64,000 bases of DNA from Bradyrhizobium sp. SZCCT0148 (lineage in GTDB: Bacteria > Pseudomonadota > Alphaproteobacteria > Rhizobiales > Xanthobacteraceae), in NCBI RefSeq assembly GCF_018129985.1, contig NZ_JAFCKT010000008.1, positions 124,001-188,000 on the forward strand. Direction: 5' to 3'. Shown in pieces: positions 8,439-17,640 of this stretch (position 1 is its first letter; every line of letters starts with the position of its first letter). The notes under the pieces were generated by a model, which was not told where the DNA came from, searched no databases, and worked only from the letters and a program-made list of their open reading frames with translations. The translations under genes and the position numbers were made by a program.

Positions 8439-9106
8439 GATGAATAGATCCGCTCATACAACACACGCAGCATGCCCGCCGTCGCGCCCCAGATGTAGCG
8501 CTCCGCGAACGGCATCGCGTAATAGGACCGCTCCATGCCGCGGAATTCCTTGCTGTGCACCTGATGGTTCACCGGATTCATCAGGAAGGATAGCGGCACC
8601 TCGAAGGCGTCATCAACCTCGGACCGGTTGATCGTGAGCTCGAAGCCGGGCCTGACCCTGGCGACCGTCGGCAGGATGCGGAAACCGAAGGCGGTGCCGT
8701 AGAGATCGAGATAGCCGAGCGGCTCGACGAAATCTCTGGACAGCCCGACCTCCTCCTCGGCCTCGCGCAGCGCCGCGTCCAGCGGCGAGGAATCGGTGGC
8801 GTCGATCTTGCCGCCGGGGAAAGCGATCTGGCCGGCATGGTCGTTGAGATGAGCCGAGCGCTGCGTCAGCAGGATGGTCGGCTCGGGATGATCGACCACC
8901 GCGATCAGGACCGCTGCGGGTCGCACCGGCTGCTCGCGCGCGACGATCTCGAGCATCTTGTCGGTGCCGGGATCGCCCGAGGCGGGAATGATGTTCGGAT
9001 CGTAGAGGCCGAGCGGAACGTCGAAACCGAGCTTCGCCTTCGAGCGGGCGAAGAAATCCGCCGCGCCGACGGCGACAGGATCGCTTTTCAGGATAGGCTT
9101 GTTCAA
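8435..9106 (-). CDS. NUDIX hydrolase, CoA pyrophosphatase type
   Basis: The 223-residue protein has the full NUDIX box (about residues 99-121: GKIDATDSSPLDAALREAEE followed by EVGL) and, just before it, the UPF0035 signature of coenzyme A diphosphatases (LLTQRSAHLNDHAGQIAFPGG region). This predicts hydrolysis of CoA or oxidised CoA to phosphopantetheine and 3',5'-ADP. The start codon is TTG at 9106, overlapping the upstream DUF1285 stop by four bases, so initiation probably relies on coupling. Member of the leftward DUF1285-NUDIX-DUF6111-cca-TauE unit. Confidence 0.88.
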   Translation of the reverse strand: MNKPILKSDPVAVGAADFFARSKAKLGFDVPLGLYDPNIIPASGDPGTDKMLEIVAREQPVRPAAVLIAVVDHPEPTILLTQRSAHLNDHAGQIAFPGGKIDATDSSPLDAALREAEEEVGLSRDFVEPLGYLDLYGTAFGFRILPTVARVRPGFELTINRSEVDDAFEVPLSFLMNPVNHQVHSKEFRGMERSYYAMPFAERYIWGATAGMLRVLYERIYSS

Positions 9107-9714
9107 CGCGCGGCCCTCACCTGCTCCGCATCGGCCATGGCGAAGAATTCGCCTGATGATTCGACGCCGAACATCGACTGGCCATCGACCATCCGCTCCT
9201 CGCCCATGTCAACCAGATCGTAATAAAGCGCGCGTGTGACCTTGGCCCAGAGATCGGCGCGGACATGCAGATACGGCGTCAGCCCGCCGTCCTTGGCCTG
9301 TTCGAAACGCAGCCGGTGCTCGGCATCGCAGGTGACCCAGTCATCGACATTGGTGCGGAAGCGCAGCACGCGATGCCGTCCCTCGCCGTCCTTCTGCATC
9401 TCGACCGCCATGAAAGGCGCATCGTCGACGCGGATGCCGACCTTCTCCACCGGCGTGACCAGGAAATACTTGTCGCCCTCGCGCTTGAGGACGGTCGAGA
9501 ACAGCCGGACCAGAGCGGGACGCCCGATTGGCGTGCCCAAATAGAACCAAGTACCATCCGAGGCGATTCGGATGTCGAGATCGCCGCAAAACGGCGGATT
9601 CCACAGATGCACCGGAGGCAGCCCTTTCTTGGCGCCTTCGACATTGGCAGCACTTTTGGCGGCAGCAGTCAGCCCCTCAAGACCGCGATCGGCACTCTGC
9701 CCTTGGTTCGCCAT
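9103..9714 (-). CDS. DUF1285 domain-containing protein
   Basis: The 203-residue start at ATG 9714 (MANQGQSADRG) is chosen because conserved sequence begins only at LPPVHLWNPPFCGDLDIRI; the frame runs further upstream without support. That segment, GTWFYLGTPIGRPALVRLFS and the later LVTPVEKVGIRVDDAPF are DUF1285 landmarks. The family folds as small beta domains and is of unknown function; a soluble cytoplasmic protein is expected. It heads the overlapping leftward unit, with the divergent moxR gene on the other side of a 275-base gap. Confidence 0.85.
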   Translation of the reverse strand: MANQGQSADRGLEGLTAAAKSAANVEGAKKGLPPVHLWNPPFCGDLDIRIASDGTWFYLGTPIGRPALVRLFSTVLKREGDKYFLVTPVEKVGIRVDDAPFMAVEMQKDGEGRHRVLRFRTNVDDWVTCDAEHRLRFEQAKDGGLTPYLHVRADLWAKVTRALYYDLVDMGEERMVDGQSMFGVESSGEFFAMADAEQVRAAR

Positions 9715-9989
9715 GGTTTGCCCTGACTTTGTCCGTTGGCACGATTGGTGCAGGTCTACGTTGTACTCGGGTGCACGGTTCCACCCCGGATTAGCCCGGT
9801 GTGCAAGGTCGCCACTTCGTGATGCCGTACATAACCCGAAGCCGATAAGGTGGGGATAGGTTAATTCAACGAATACATGGCCTTCCTGCAAGTCTAGCAT
9901 AGGCGCCATGATGTGACGTGATGACCAAGTGCGATGCGATGACATGACGGCCCAGGCAAGCCGCATGGCGGGCTGAAGGAGCTAGACAG
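9715..9989. promoter_or_regulatory. Divergent intergenic region DUF1285 / moxR
   Basis: This 275-base gap separates two outward-facing transcription units and must hold both promoters. I see no convincing -35/-10 pair. A patch at about 9909-9950 repeats short GATG/GACATG words but forms no clear palindrome. A good ribosome site (GAAGGAG) precedes the moxR ATG. Confidence 0.4.
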
Positions 9990-10987
<998 letters not shown>

Positions 10988-10988
<1 letters not shown>

Positions 10989-11932
10989 TGGCAGCGGAGA
11001 ACGGGCACGCGGCGAAGGAGATCATCGCGATCCGACGTGCCGATGGCGAAAGCCGCACGCTCGCAGCCTCCTTGCCGCGCCTGGTGCTCGAAGCCCGCCG
11101 CATCGCCGCCAACGTCATTCATGGCCTGCACGGCCGCCGCCGTGCCGGCTCCGGCGAAAATTTCTGGCAATACCGCCGCTTTGTCTCCGGCGAGCCGGCG
11201 CAGAACGTCGACTGGCGCCGCTCGGCGCGCGACGACCTTCTCTATGTCCGCGAGCTCGAATGGGAAGCCTCGCACACGGTGTGGATCTGGCCGGACCGCT
11301 CGCCGTCGATGGCATTCGCCTCCAAGACGGCACGCGAGTCCAAGCTCGAGCGCACGCTGATCGTCGCCTTCGCGCTGGCCGAGCTGCTGGTGTCGGGCGG
11401 CGAGCGCGTCGGCATTCCCGGCCTGATGGCGCCGACCGCGAGCCGCAGCGTGATCGACAAGATGGCGCAGGCGATGCTGCATGACGATGCCGACCGCCTC
11501 AGCCTGCCGCCGTCCTTTGTGCCGGCGGCGCTGGCCGAGACGATCGTGCTGTCGGATTTCTGGTCGCCGATCGCGGAGATCAGGACCACGCTGGCCGGCC
11601 TCTCCGGCTCCGGCGCGCATGGCACGCTGGTGCAGATCGTCGATCCCGCCGAAGAGTCGTTTCCCTATTCCGGCCGCGTCGAGTTCGTCGAGCCCGAAGG
11701 CTTCGGCGTCATCACCGCCGGCCGCGCCGAGAGCTGGGCGCAGGATTACACCGCGCGACTGGCGCTGCACCGCGACCAGATCCGCGCAGAGACCAACAAG
11801 CTGGACTGGCTGTTCACCACGCACGCTACCGACCGCTCCGCCGCCGAGCTGCTGCTGTTCCTGCATGCCGGCATGCAGGTGAGCAAGTCGGGCGCCCGCA
11901 CCACGACGATCAAGGCGGGGCCGGCCGCATGA
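10988..11932 (+). CDS. DUF58 domain-containing protein
   Basis: The 314-residue protein starts at ATG 10988, coupled to the moxR stop; an overlapping TTG three bases upstream is less likely. The DUF58 core is clear: RRRAGSGENFWQYRRFVSGE with the conserved DWRRSARDD motif, followed by a VWA-like half (WIWPDRSPSM). DUF58 proteins are soluble partners of MoxR ATPases. Its TGA overlaps the next ATG by four bases (ATGA). Confidence 0.92.
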
Positions 11933-14733
11933 TGGGACTGCCGCTCGCCTTCACCGAACCGCTGCTCCTGCTCGGCCTCGTCAGCCTGCCGGTGCTGTGG
12001 TGGCTGTTGCGCGTGATGCCGCCGCGGCCGCGCCGCATCGAGTTTCCGCCGACGCGCCTGCTGTTCGACATCGCCCCGCGCGAGGAGACGCCCTCGCGGA
12101 CGCCGTGGTGGCTGACCGCATTGCGTCTGCTGGCTGCAGCTCTCGTCATCTTCGCGGCCGCCGGCCCGATCTGGAATCCGCAAACGGGCGCAGCCGACAG
12201 CAAGGCACCGCTGATGATCATGTTCGACGACGGCTGGAGCGCCGCCTCGCACTGGGACGTCAGGATCAGGGCCGCCGACGAGCTGATCGCCAATGCCGAC
12301 ACCGACCGCCGCGCCATCGCGCTGGTGCCGCTGTCCGAGCCGAACCGCGACATCACCCTGATGCCGGCGGGCGCCGCGCGCGTCGCGCTGCGGCAGCTTG
12401 CCCCAAAGCCCTATTCGATCGATCGTGTGGAGACGCTGGCCGCGGTCGACCGTTTCCTGAAAGCCACCGGCGATTGCGAGATCGCCTGGCTGTCCGATGG
12501 GGTCGACACCGGCCGCGGCGAGGACTTCGTCACCGGCCTCGGCAAGACCATCGGCGATCGCAGCCTGACCATCTTCGAAGGCGGCACCTCCGCGCCGCTG
12601 GCGCTGGTCGCGGCCGAGAACGCGGCGGCGAAGATGACGGTGAAGGTGCTGCGCACCGACAGCGGCATCGCGATCGGCACCGTGCGCGCGCTGGACCAGA
12701 AGGCTTCGCCGATCGGAGAGGCGCGTTTCTCTTTCGGTCCGCAGGACAAGGAGACCGACGCTGCGTTCGATCTGCCGGTCGAGCTGCGCAACGACATCAC
12801 GCGGCTTGAGATCTCGGGCGAGCGCTCCGCCGGCGCGGTGCAGCTGCTCGACAAGCGTTGGCGCCGCCGCGCCATCGGCATCGTGTCGGGCGCATCCAGC
12901 GAGACCGCGCAGCCGCTGCTGGCGCCGACCTTCTACCTCACCCGCGCGCTGGCGCCCTTCGCCGACGTCAGGCTCGCCGACAAGGGCTCGCCGCAGCAGG
13001 GCATCACACAATTCCTGGACCAGAAGCTGCCGATGATCATCCTCGCCGATGTCGGCACCATCGCGCCGGAGCTGCGCGAGCGCCTCAATGCCTGGGTCGA
13101 CCAGGGCGGCGTGCTGGTGCGGTTCGCAGGACCGCGCCTGGCACAGGCCGAGGACGATCTGGTGCCGGTCAAGCTGCGCAAGGGCGGCCGCACGCTTGGC
13201 GGCAGCCTGACCTGGGAGAAGCCGCAGCATCTTGCGACCTTCGCGGCCGACGGCCCGTTTGCCGGCGTCGTCGTCCCCAAGGACGTCACCGTGAGCCGCC
13301 AGGTGCTGGCCGAGCCCGATGCGGTGCTCGCCACCAAGAGCTGGGCCTCGCTGGAAGACGGCACGCCGCTGGTGACCGGCGAGCATCGCGGCAAGGGGCT
13401 GGTCAGCCTGTTCCACGTCAGCGCCGACATGCGCTGGTCTGACCTGCCGCTGTCGGGCACATTCGTCGAAATGCTCAGGCGGGTGGTCGACATGTCCGGC
13501 TACACCTCCAAGCCCGGCGCGGGAGTCGCCGGCGAGGCGACCGCCGAGACGGTGGCGCCGCTGCACATCCTCGACGGCTTCGGCGCCTTCGGCCCGCCGC
13601 CGGCCACCGCGAAGCCGCTGCCCGCGGATTACCGCGACCGCGCCACATCAGATCATCCGCCGGGCTTCTATGGCCCGGCCGAAGGACCGCTCGCCGTGAA
13701 CACGCTTGCCAGCGCCGACCGCATCGCCGCGCTCAACACCGCGAGCCTTCGCGCGCGGCACGCCACCTACACCAATGCCGAGCCGCGGGACCTGCGCGGC
13801 TGGCTGCTGTCGACGGCGCTCGCGCTGTTCCTGGTCGACGCCATCATCGTCGCGGTGCTCGGCGGCGGGATCGCCGCGCTGCTGCGGCGCCGCGCGGCGC
13901 CCGCGATGATCGTGCTCGGCCTGCTGTTCGCCTCGCTCTCGCCCGCGCCGTCACGCGCCGACAGCGCTTCGGACGATTTCGCGATGAAGGCGACGTCGCA
14001 GACCCGCCTCGCCTATGTCGTGACCGGAAATGCCGACGTCGATTCCATCGTCAAGGCCGGGCTATCAGGACTGACGCTGTTCCTGGCGCAGCGCACCGCG
14101 CTCGAAGCCGGCGATCCCGTCGGCATCGATCCCGCGCGCGACGAGCTCGCCTTCTTCCCGCTGATCTACTGGCCGATCGTGCCGGGCGCGCCCAAGCCGC
14201 CGCAGGACGCCATCAACAAGATCGACGCCTACATGAAGCAGGGCGGCACCGTGCTGTTCGACACCCGCGACGCGATCGAAGCGCCGCCCGGCGCCAATGG
14301 TGCCGCGCAGACCCCGGGGATGCAGACGCTGCGCGAGATCCTGTCGTCGCTCGACGTGCCCGAGCTGGAGCCGGTGCCGCGCGAGCACGTGCTGACGAAG
14401 ACCTTCTATTTGCTGCGCGACTTCCCCGGCCGCTTCGTTACCGGCCAGACCTGGGTCGAGACATTGCCGCGCGAAGACGACGAGGACAGCGCGCAGCGAC
14501 CGGCCCGCGGCGGCGACGGCGTCTCGCCGATCATCATCACCTCGAACGACCTTGCCGGCGCCTGGGCGGTGCGGCCCGACGGCCAGAGCATGCTGCCGGT
14601 GACCGGCGGCGACACCCGGCAGCGCGAATTCGCCTACCGCGCCGGCGCCAACATCGTGATGTACACGCTGACCGGTAACTACAAGGCCGACCAGGTGCAT
14701 GCTCCGGCGCTGATCGAACGGCTGGGGCAATGA
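11929..14733 (+). CDS. BatA-like / DUF4159 membrane protein
   Basis: A 934-residue protein with the aerotolerance-regulator (BatA) N-terminal segment: two helices at about 8-27 and 61-82 flanking PPRPRRIEFPPTRLL. A long periplasmic part follows (residues about 85-620) that includes a glutamine-amidotransferase-like region (about 365-500). Further helices lie at about 622-668, and the C-terminal domain (about 690-934, with FFPLIYWPI and an AYMKQGG segment) fits DUF4159. It is expected to be a membrane-anchored partner of the MoxR/DUF58 pair. Coupled to the DUF58 gene by a four-base overlap; a palindromic element follows in the 142-base gap before the next gene. Confidence 0.85.
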   Translation: MMGLPLAFTEPLLLLGLVSLPVLWWLLRVMPPRPRRIEFPPTRLLFDIAPREETPSRTPWWLTALRLLAAALVIFAAAGPIWNPQTGAADSKAPLMIMFDDGWSAASHWDVRIRAADELIANADTDRRAIALVPLSEPNRDITLMPAGAARVALRQLAPKPYSIDRVETLAAVDRFLKATGDCEIAWLSDGVDTGRGEDFVTGLGKTIGDRSLTIFEGGTSAPLALVAAENAAAKMTVKVLRTDSGIAIGTVRALDQKASPIGEARFSFGPQDKETDAAFDLPVELRNDITRLEISGERSAGAVQLLDKRWRRRAIGIVSGASSETAQPLLAPTFYLTRALAPFADVRLADKGSPQQGITQFLDQKLPMIILADVGTIAPELRERLNAWVDQGGVLVRFAGPRLAQAEDDLVPVKLRKGGRTLGGSLTWEKPQHLATFAADGPFAGVVVPKDVTVSRQVLAEPDAVLATKSWASLEDGTPLVTGEHRGKGLVSLFHVSADMRWSDLPLSGTFVEMLRRVVDMSGYTSKPGAGVAGEATAETVAPLHILDGFGAFGPPPATAKPLPADYRDRATSDHPPGFYGPAEGPLAVNTLASADRIAALNTASLRARHATYTNAEPRDLRGWLLSTALALFLVDAIIVAVLGGGIAALLRRRAAPAMIVLGLLFASLSPAPSRADSASDDFAMKATSQTRLAYVVTGNADVDSIVKAGLSGLTLFLAQRTALEAGDPVGIDPARDELAFFPLIYWPIVPGAPKPPQDAINKIDAYMKQGGTVLFDTRDAIEAPPGANGAAQTPGMQTLREILSSLDVPELEPVPREHVLTKTFYLLRDFPGRFVTGQTWVETLPREDDEDSAQRPARGGDGVSPIIITSNDLAGAWAVRPDGQSMLPVTGGDTRQREFAYRAGANIVMYTLTGNYKADQVHAPALIERLGQ

Positions 14734-14771
14734 TGCGGGTTTTGAAACTCGACGCCCGCGACAATGAAGCC

Positions 14772-14855
14772 GTCATGGCCGGACTCGTCCCGGCCATCCA
14801 CGCGCTGTCGCGCGACGTAGAGAACGTGGATGCCCGGGACGAGCCCGGGCATGAC
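14772..14855. repeat. Large imperfect palindromic element inside the MoxR operon
   Basis: Two 31-base arms, 14772-14802 and 14825-14855, are reverse complements at 28 of 31 positions, separated by 22 bases. Each arm itself carries a smaller inverted repeat (GGCCGGAC...GTCCCGGCC). This is the shape of the REP-type 'GTCATGGCCGG...' mosaic elements found between genes in bradyrhizobia. It sits in the only sizeable gap of the four-gene unit, where its RNA hairpin could protect or attenuate the downstream message. Confidence 0.85.
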
Positions 14856-14875
14856 GATGCGGATAGGCTTATGAC

Positions 14876-16939
14876 ATGAACTACGGCATCGCATTCACGC
14901 CGCTTGTCCCTGCGATCGTGCTGTGGATCGCGCTCGCCGCGATCGTCGTCATCGCGATCGTGCTGCTGGTTGCCCGCGCGCGCGGTGCCGCCGTGCGCGT
15001 GGCCGCGCTGGCGCTGTTCCTGCTGGCGCTCGCCAATCCCTCCTTCACCCGCGAGGACCGCGATCCCCTCACCTCGGTGACAGCCGTCGTCGTCGACAAG
15101 AGCCCGAGCCAGAATTTCGGCAAGCGCAACGAGGAGGCCGCGAAGGCGCAGGAGGCGCTGGTCGACGGCCTGAAGAAGATCAAGGGGCTGGAAGTCCGCG
15201 TCGTCGATGCCGGACAGGCCGACGGCGAGACCGACGGCACCAAGCTGTTCGGTGCCCTCGCCTCTGCGTTGTCGGACGTGCCGGTCGACCGCGTCGCCGG
15301 CGCGTTCCTGATCACCGATGGCCGCGTCCACGACATTCCGGCCAACGCCGCCGCGCTCGGCTTCCAGGCGCCGGTGCATGCACTGATCACCGGGCAAAAG
15401 GACGAACGCGACCGCCGCATCGCGATCACGGCGGCGCCGCGCTTCGGCATCGTCGGCCAGACCCAGACCATCAGCTACCGGCTCGACGACCAGGGCGTCA
15501 CCGGCGAGCGCGCCAAGGTCACGGTCCGCCGGGACGGCGAGGTCATCAATGAACGCACGCTGTCAAGCGGCCAGGCCGCGAGCGTCGACGTCGACATCAA
15601 GCATGCCGGCCCCAACATCGTCGAGATCGAGGCCTCGCCGCTCGAGCGAGAGCTGACGCCGGTGAACAACCGCGCGGTCGTCGCCATCGACGGCGTCCGC
15701 GACAAACTGCGCGTGCTGCTGGTTTCGGGCGAGCCGCATTCAGGCGAGCGGACCTGGCGCAATCTGCTCAAGTCCGACGCCAGCGTCGACCTCGTGCATT
15801 TCACCATTCTGCGTCCGCCGGAGAAGCAGGACGGCACGCCGATCAACGAATTGTCGCTGATCGCGTTTCCGACCCGCGAGCTGTTCCAGCAGAAGATCAA
15901 CGAATTCCAGCTGATCATCTTCGATCGCTACGCCCGCCAGGGCGTGCTGCCGATCGCCTACTTCGACAACATCGCGCGCTATGTGCGCGGCGGCGGCGCG
16001 GTGCTGGTTTCGGCCGGCCCCGACTACGCCTCCAACACCAGCATCTGGCGCACGCCGCTGGATTCGGTGCTGCCGGCCGAACCGGTCGGCGTCACCGAGA
16101 AGCCGTTCTATGCGCATCTGTCCGATGTCGGCAAACGTCACCCCGTCACGCGCGGGCTGGAAGGCTCGGCCTCCGAGCCGCCGCGCTGGAGCCGCTTCTT
16201 CCGCACCGTCGACACCCGCAATTCCGTCAACCCGCCGGTAATGACGGGAGCCGACGGCAAGCCGCTCCTGTTCCTGTCGCGCTTCGGCGAGGGCCGCGTC
16301 GCGCTGCTGCTCTCCGACCACATCTGGCTGTGGGCGCGCGGCTATGAGGGCGGCGGCCCGCATCTGGATCTGCTCAGGCGGATGTCGCACTGGCTGATGA
16401 AGCAGCCGGACCTCGACGAGGAAGCGTTGCGACTCCAGGTGCAGGGCAAGAACCTCGTCGTGGTGCGCCAGACCATGGCCGACAACGTCCAGCCGGTGAG
16501 CGTGACCTCGCCGTCCGGCGTGTCGCAGGATCTGACGCTGAGCGCCGGCGACCCCGGCGAATGGCGCGCCAGCCTTCCCGCAAGCGAGCTCGGCCTGTGG
16601 GCTGCCACCGACGGCACGCTGAAGGCGCTGATCAATGTCGGCCCCACCAATCCGAAGGAGTTTTCGGAGGTCACCTCCACCGTCGATACGTTGAAGCCGC
16701 TGACGCAGGCAACCGGCGGCAACGCCGTGCGCGTGGTGGACGGCACCAGCGTCGAGCTGCCGCGCATCCTGCCGGTGCGTTCGGCCGGCGTGTTTGCCGG
16801 CGACGGCTGGATGGGCGTGCGGATGCGCGATGCCAGCGTCGTCAAGGGCGTCGGCGTGCTGCCGATCTTCGCCGGCCTGATCGGGCTCTTGCTGCTGCTC
16901 GGCGCCTTCGCCGCGACCTGGGTGCGCGAGGGTCGCTGA
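14876..16939 (+). CDS. Large membrane protein with GATase/VWA-like periplasmic region
   Basis: The 687-residue protein has two N-terminal helices (about 8-33 and 39-56), a long periplasmic region beginning with a VWA-like TAVVVDKSPSQN segment, a GATase1-like region (about 280-500, including LLFLSRFGEGRVALL), and one C-terminal helix (about 657-681). This domain order is like the DUF4159 protein upstream and like the hypothetical fourth members of MoxR operons in Rhodopseudomonas and relatives (from memory). Probably forms a membrane complex with the other three products. No strong ribosome site is visible before the ATG. Confidence 0.75.
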   Translation: MNYGIAFTPLVPAIVLWIALAAIVVIAIVLLVARARGAAVRVAALALFLLALANPSFTREDRDPLTSVTAVVVDKSPSQNFGKRNEEAAKAQEALVDGLKKIKGLEVRVVDAGQADGETDGTKLFGALASALSDVPVDRVAGAFLITDGRVHDIPANAAALGFQAPVHALITGQKDERDRRIAITAAPRFGIVGQTQTISYRLDDQGVTGERAKVTVRRDGEVINERTLSSGQAASVDVDIKHAGPNIVEIEASPLERELTPVNNRAVVAIDGVRDKLRVLLVSGEPHSGERTWRNLLKSDASVDLVHFTILRPPEKQDGTPINELSLIAFPTRELFQQKINEFQLIIFDRYARQGVLPIAYFDNIARYVRGGGAVLVSAGPDYASNTSIWRTPLDSVLPAEPVGVTEKPFYAHLSDVGKRHPVTRGLEGSASEPPRWSRFFRTVDTRNSVNPPVMTGADGKPLLFLSRFGEGRVALLLSDHIWLWARGYEGGGPHLDLLRRMSHWLMKQPDLDEEALRLQVQGKNLVVVRQTMADNVQPVSVTSPSGVSQDLTLSAGDPGEWRASLPASELGLWAATDGTLKALINVGPTNPKEFSEVTSTVDTLKPLTQATGGNAVRVVDGTSVELPRILPVRSAGVFAGDGWMGVRMRDASVVKGVGVLPIFAGLIGLLLLLGAFAATWVREGR

Positions 16940-17002
16940 TCTCGCTCCGTTGCTCGAACGACACATAGGCCCGCCACCGGCGTTGGCCCGGTCCGAGTGC
17001 GA

Positions 17003-17044
17003 TTGACATCCGCAGACCGATCGGGCGATGTTATATTGTTACAT
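17003..17044 (+). promoter_or_regulatory. Candidate Zur operator with upstream TTGACA
   Basis: ATGTTATATTGTTACAT at 17028-17044 matches 14 of the 16 defined positions of the Zur box core ATGTTATAnTATAACAT as I remember it from proteobacterial zinc regulons. A TTGACA hexamer lies at 17003-17008; no -10 is at ideal distance, though TATATT overlaps the palindrome. It lies 32 bases before the DUF2946 start and upstream of the TonB receptor. Position and identity are inferred; binding is untested. Confidence 0.55.
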
Positions 17045-17075
17045 CGCGGTATCTCGCGAGGGGTGGCGTTTCCAG

Positions 17076-17504
17076 ATGAAGTGGTTCCGGTCGAATATCA
17101 GGCACGGCGCCCGGCTCGCGATCTTCGCGATGCTGGTGCAGTTCGCGCTGACGTTCGGGCACAGCCACTGGTTCGCCCAGGCCGCGCCGGTTGCCCAGAC
17201 TTCGCTCCAGCGGGCCGACGGCGCCAAGGACACCACCAAGGACAGCACCAAGGGCGTCACTGCGATCGACCGTGCCGCGGTCCAGAAACAATCGCCAGCC
17301 GTTCCCGACCGCGAGCATCCCGGCGAGGACACTTGCGCGATCTGCGCCGTCGTCGCGATGGCTGGCACCGTCATATCGGCAACGCCGCCCGTGCTGCTGC
17401 TGCCGCAAGCGATCGAGCTGCTCTACCGCACCACCGATGCCGAATTCCTCCATCTGAAATCGGCCGGCACGGCGTTCCAGCCGCGCGCCCCTCCCGCGTC
17501 CTGA
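17076..17504 (+). CDS. DUF2946-type small membrane/exported protein
   Basis: The 142-residue product starts at ATG 17076 with a GAGGGG ribosome site; the frame extends upstream through the putative operator, which makes the earlier start unlikely. It has an N-terminal hydrophobic segment (about 10-24) ending in FGHSHWFAQA, then a polar linker, a CAICAVVAMAG motif (CxxC, about residue 88) and a second hydrophobic stretch. This organisation is that of DUF2946 proteins, which typically sit beside TonB-dependent metal receptors. It precedes such a receptor here. A periplasmic metal-handling role is inferred. Confidence 0.7.
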   Translation: MKWFRSNIRHGARLAIFAMLVQFALTFGHSHWFAQAAPVAQTSLQRADGAKDTTKDSTKGVTAIDRAAVQKQSPAVPDREHPGEDTCAICAVVAMAGTVISATPPVLLLPQAIELLYRTTDAEFLHLKSAGTAFQPRAPPAS

Positions 17505-17640
17505 CTCTCAACATCGCTTGATCACGCCCAGGCCCAGAGTGCCCGGGAGACGTTGAAGTCGAATTCCGTCGCCGCCGCGACGGCAGGCCGCCTCCGATCA
17601 GCAAACATGTTCAGGACGGCGCCTGACTGGAATCAGGACC

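Noticed and set aside
9901..9965. Repeated GATG/GACATG words before moxR considered as a CRISPR-like or iteron array
   Set aside because: Units are too short and irregular, with no constant spacing.
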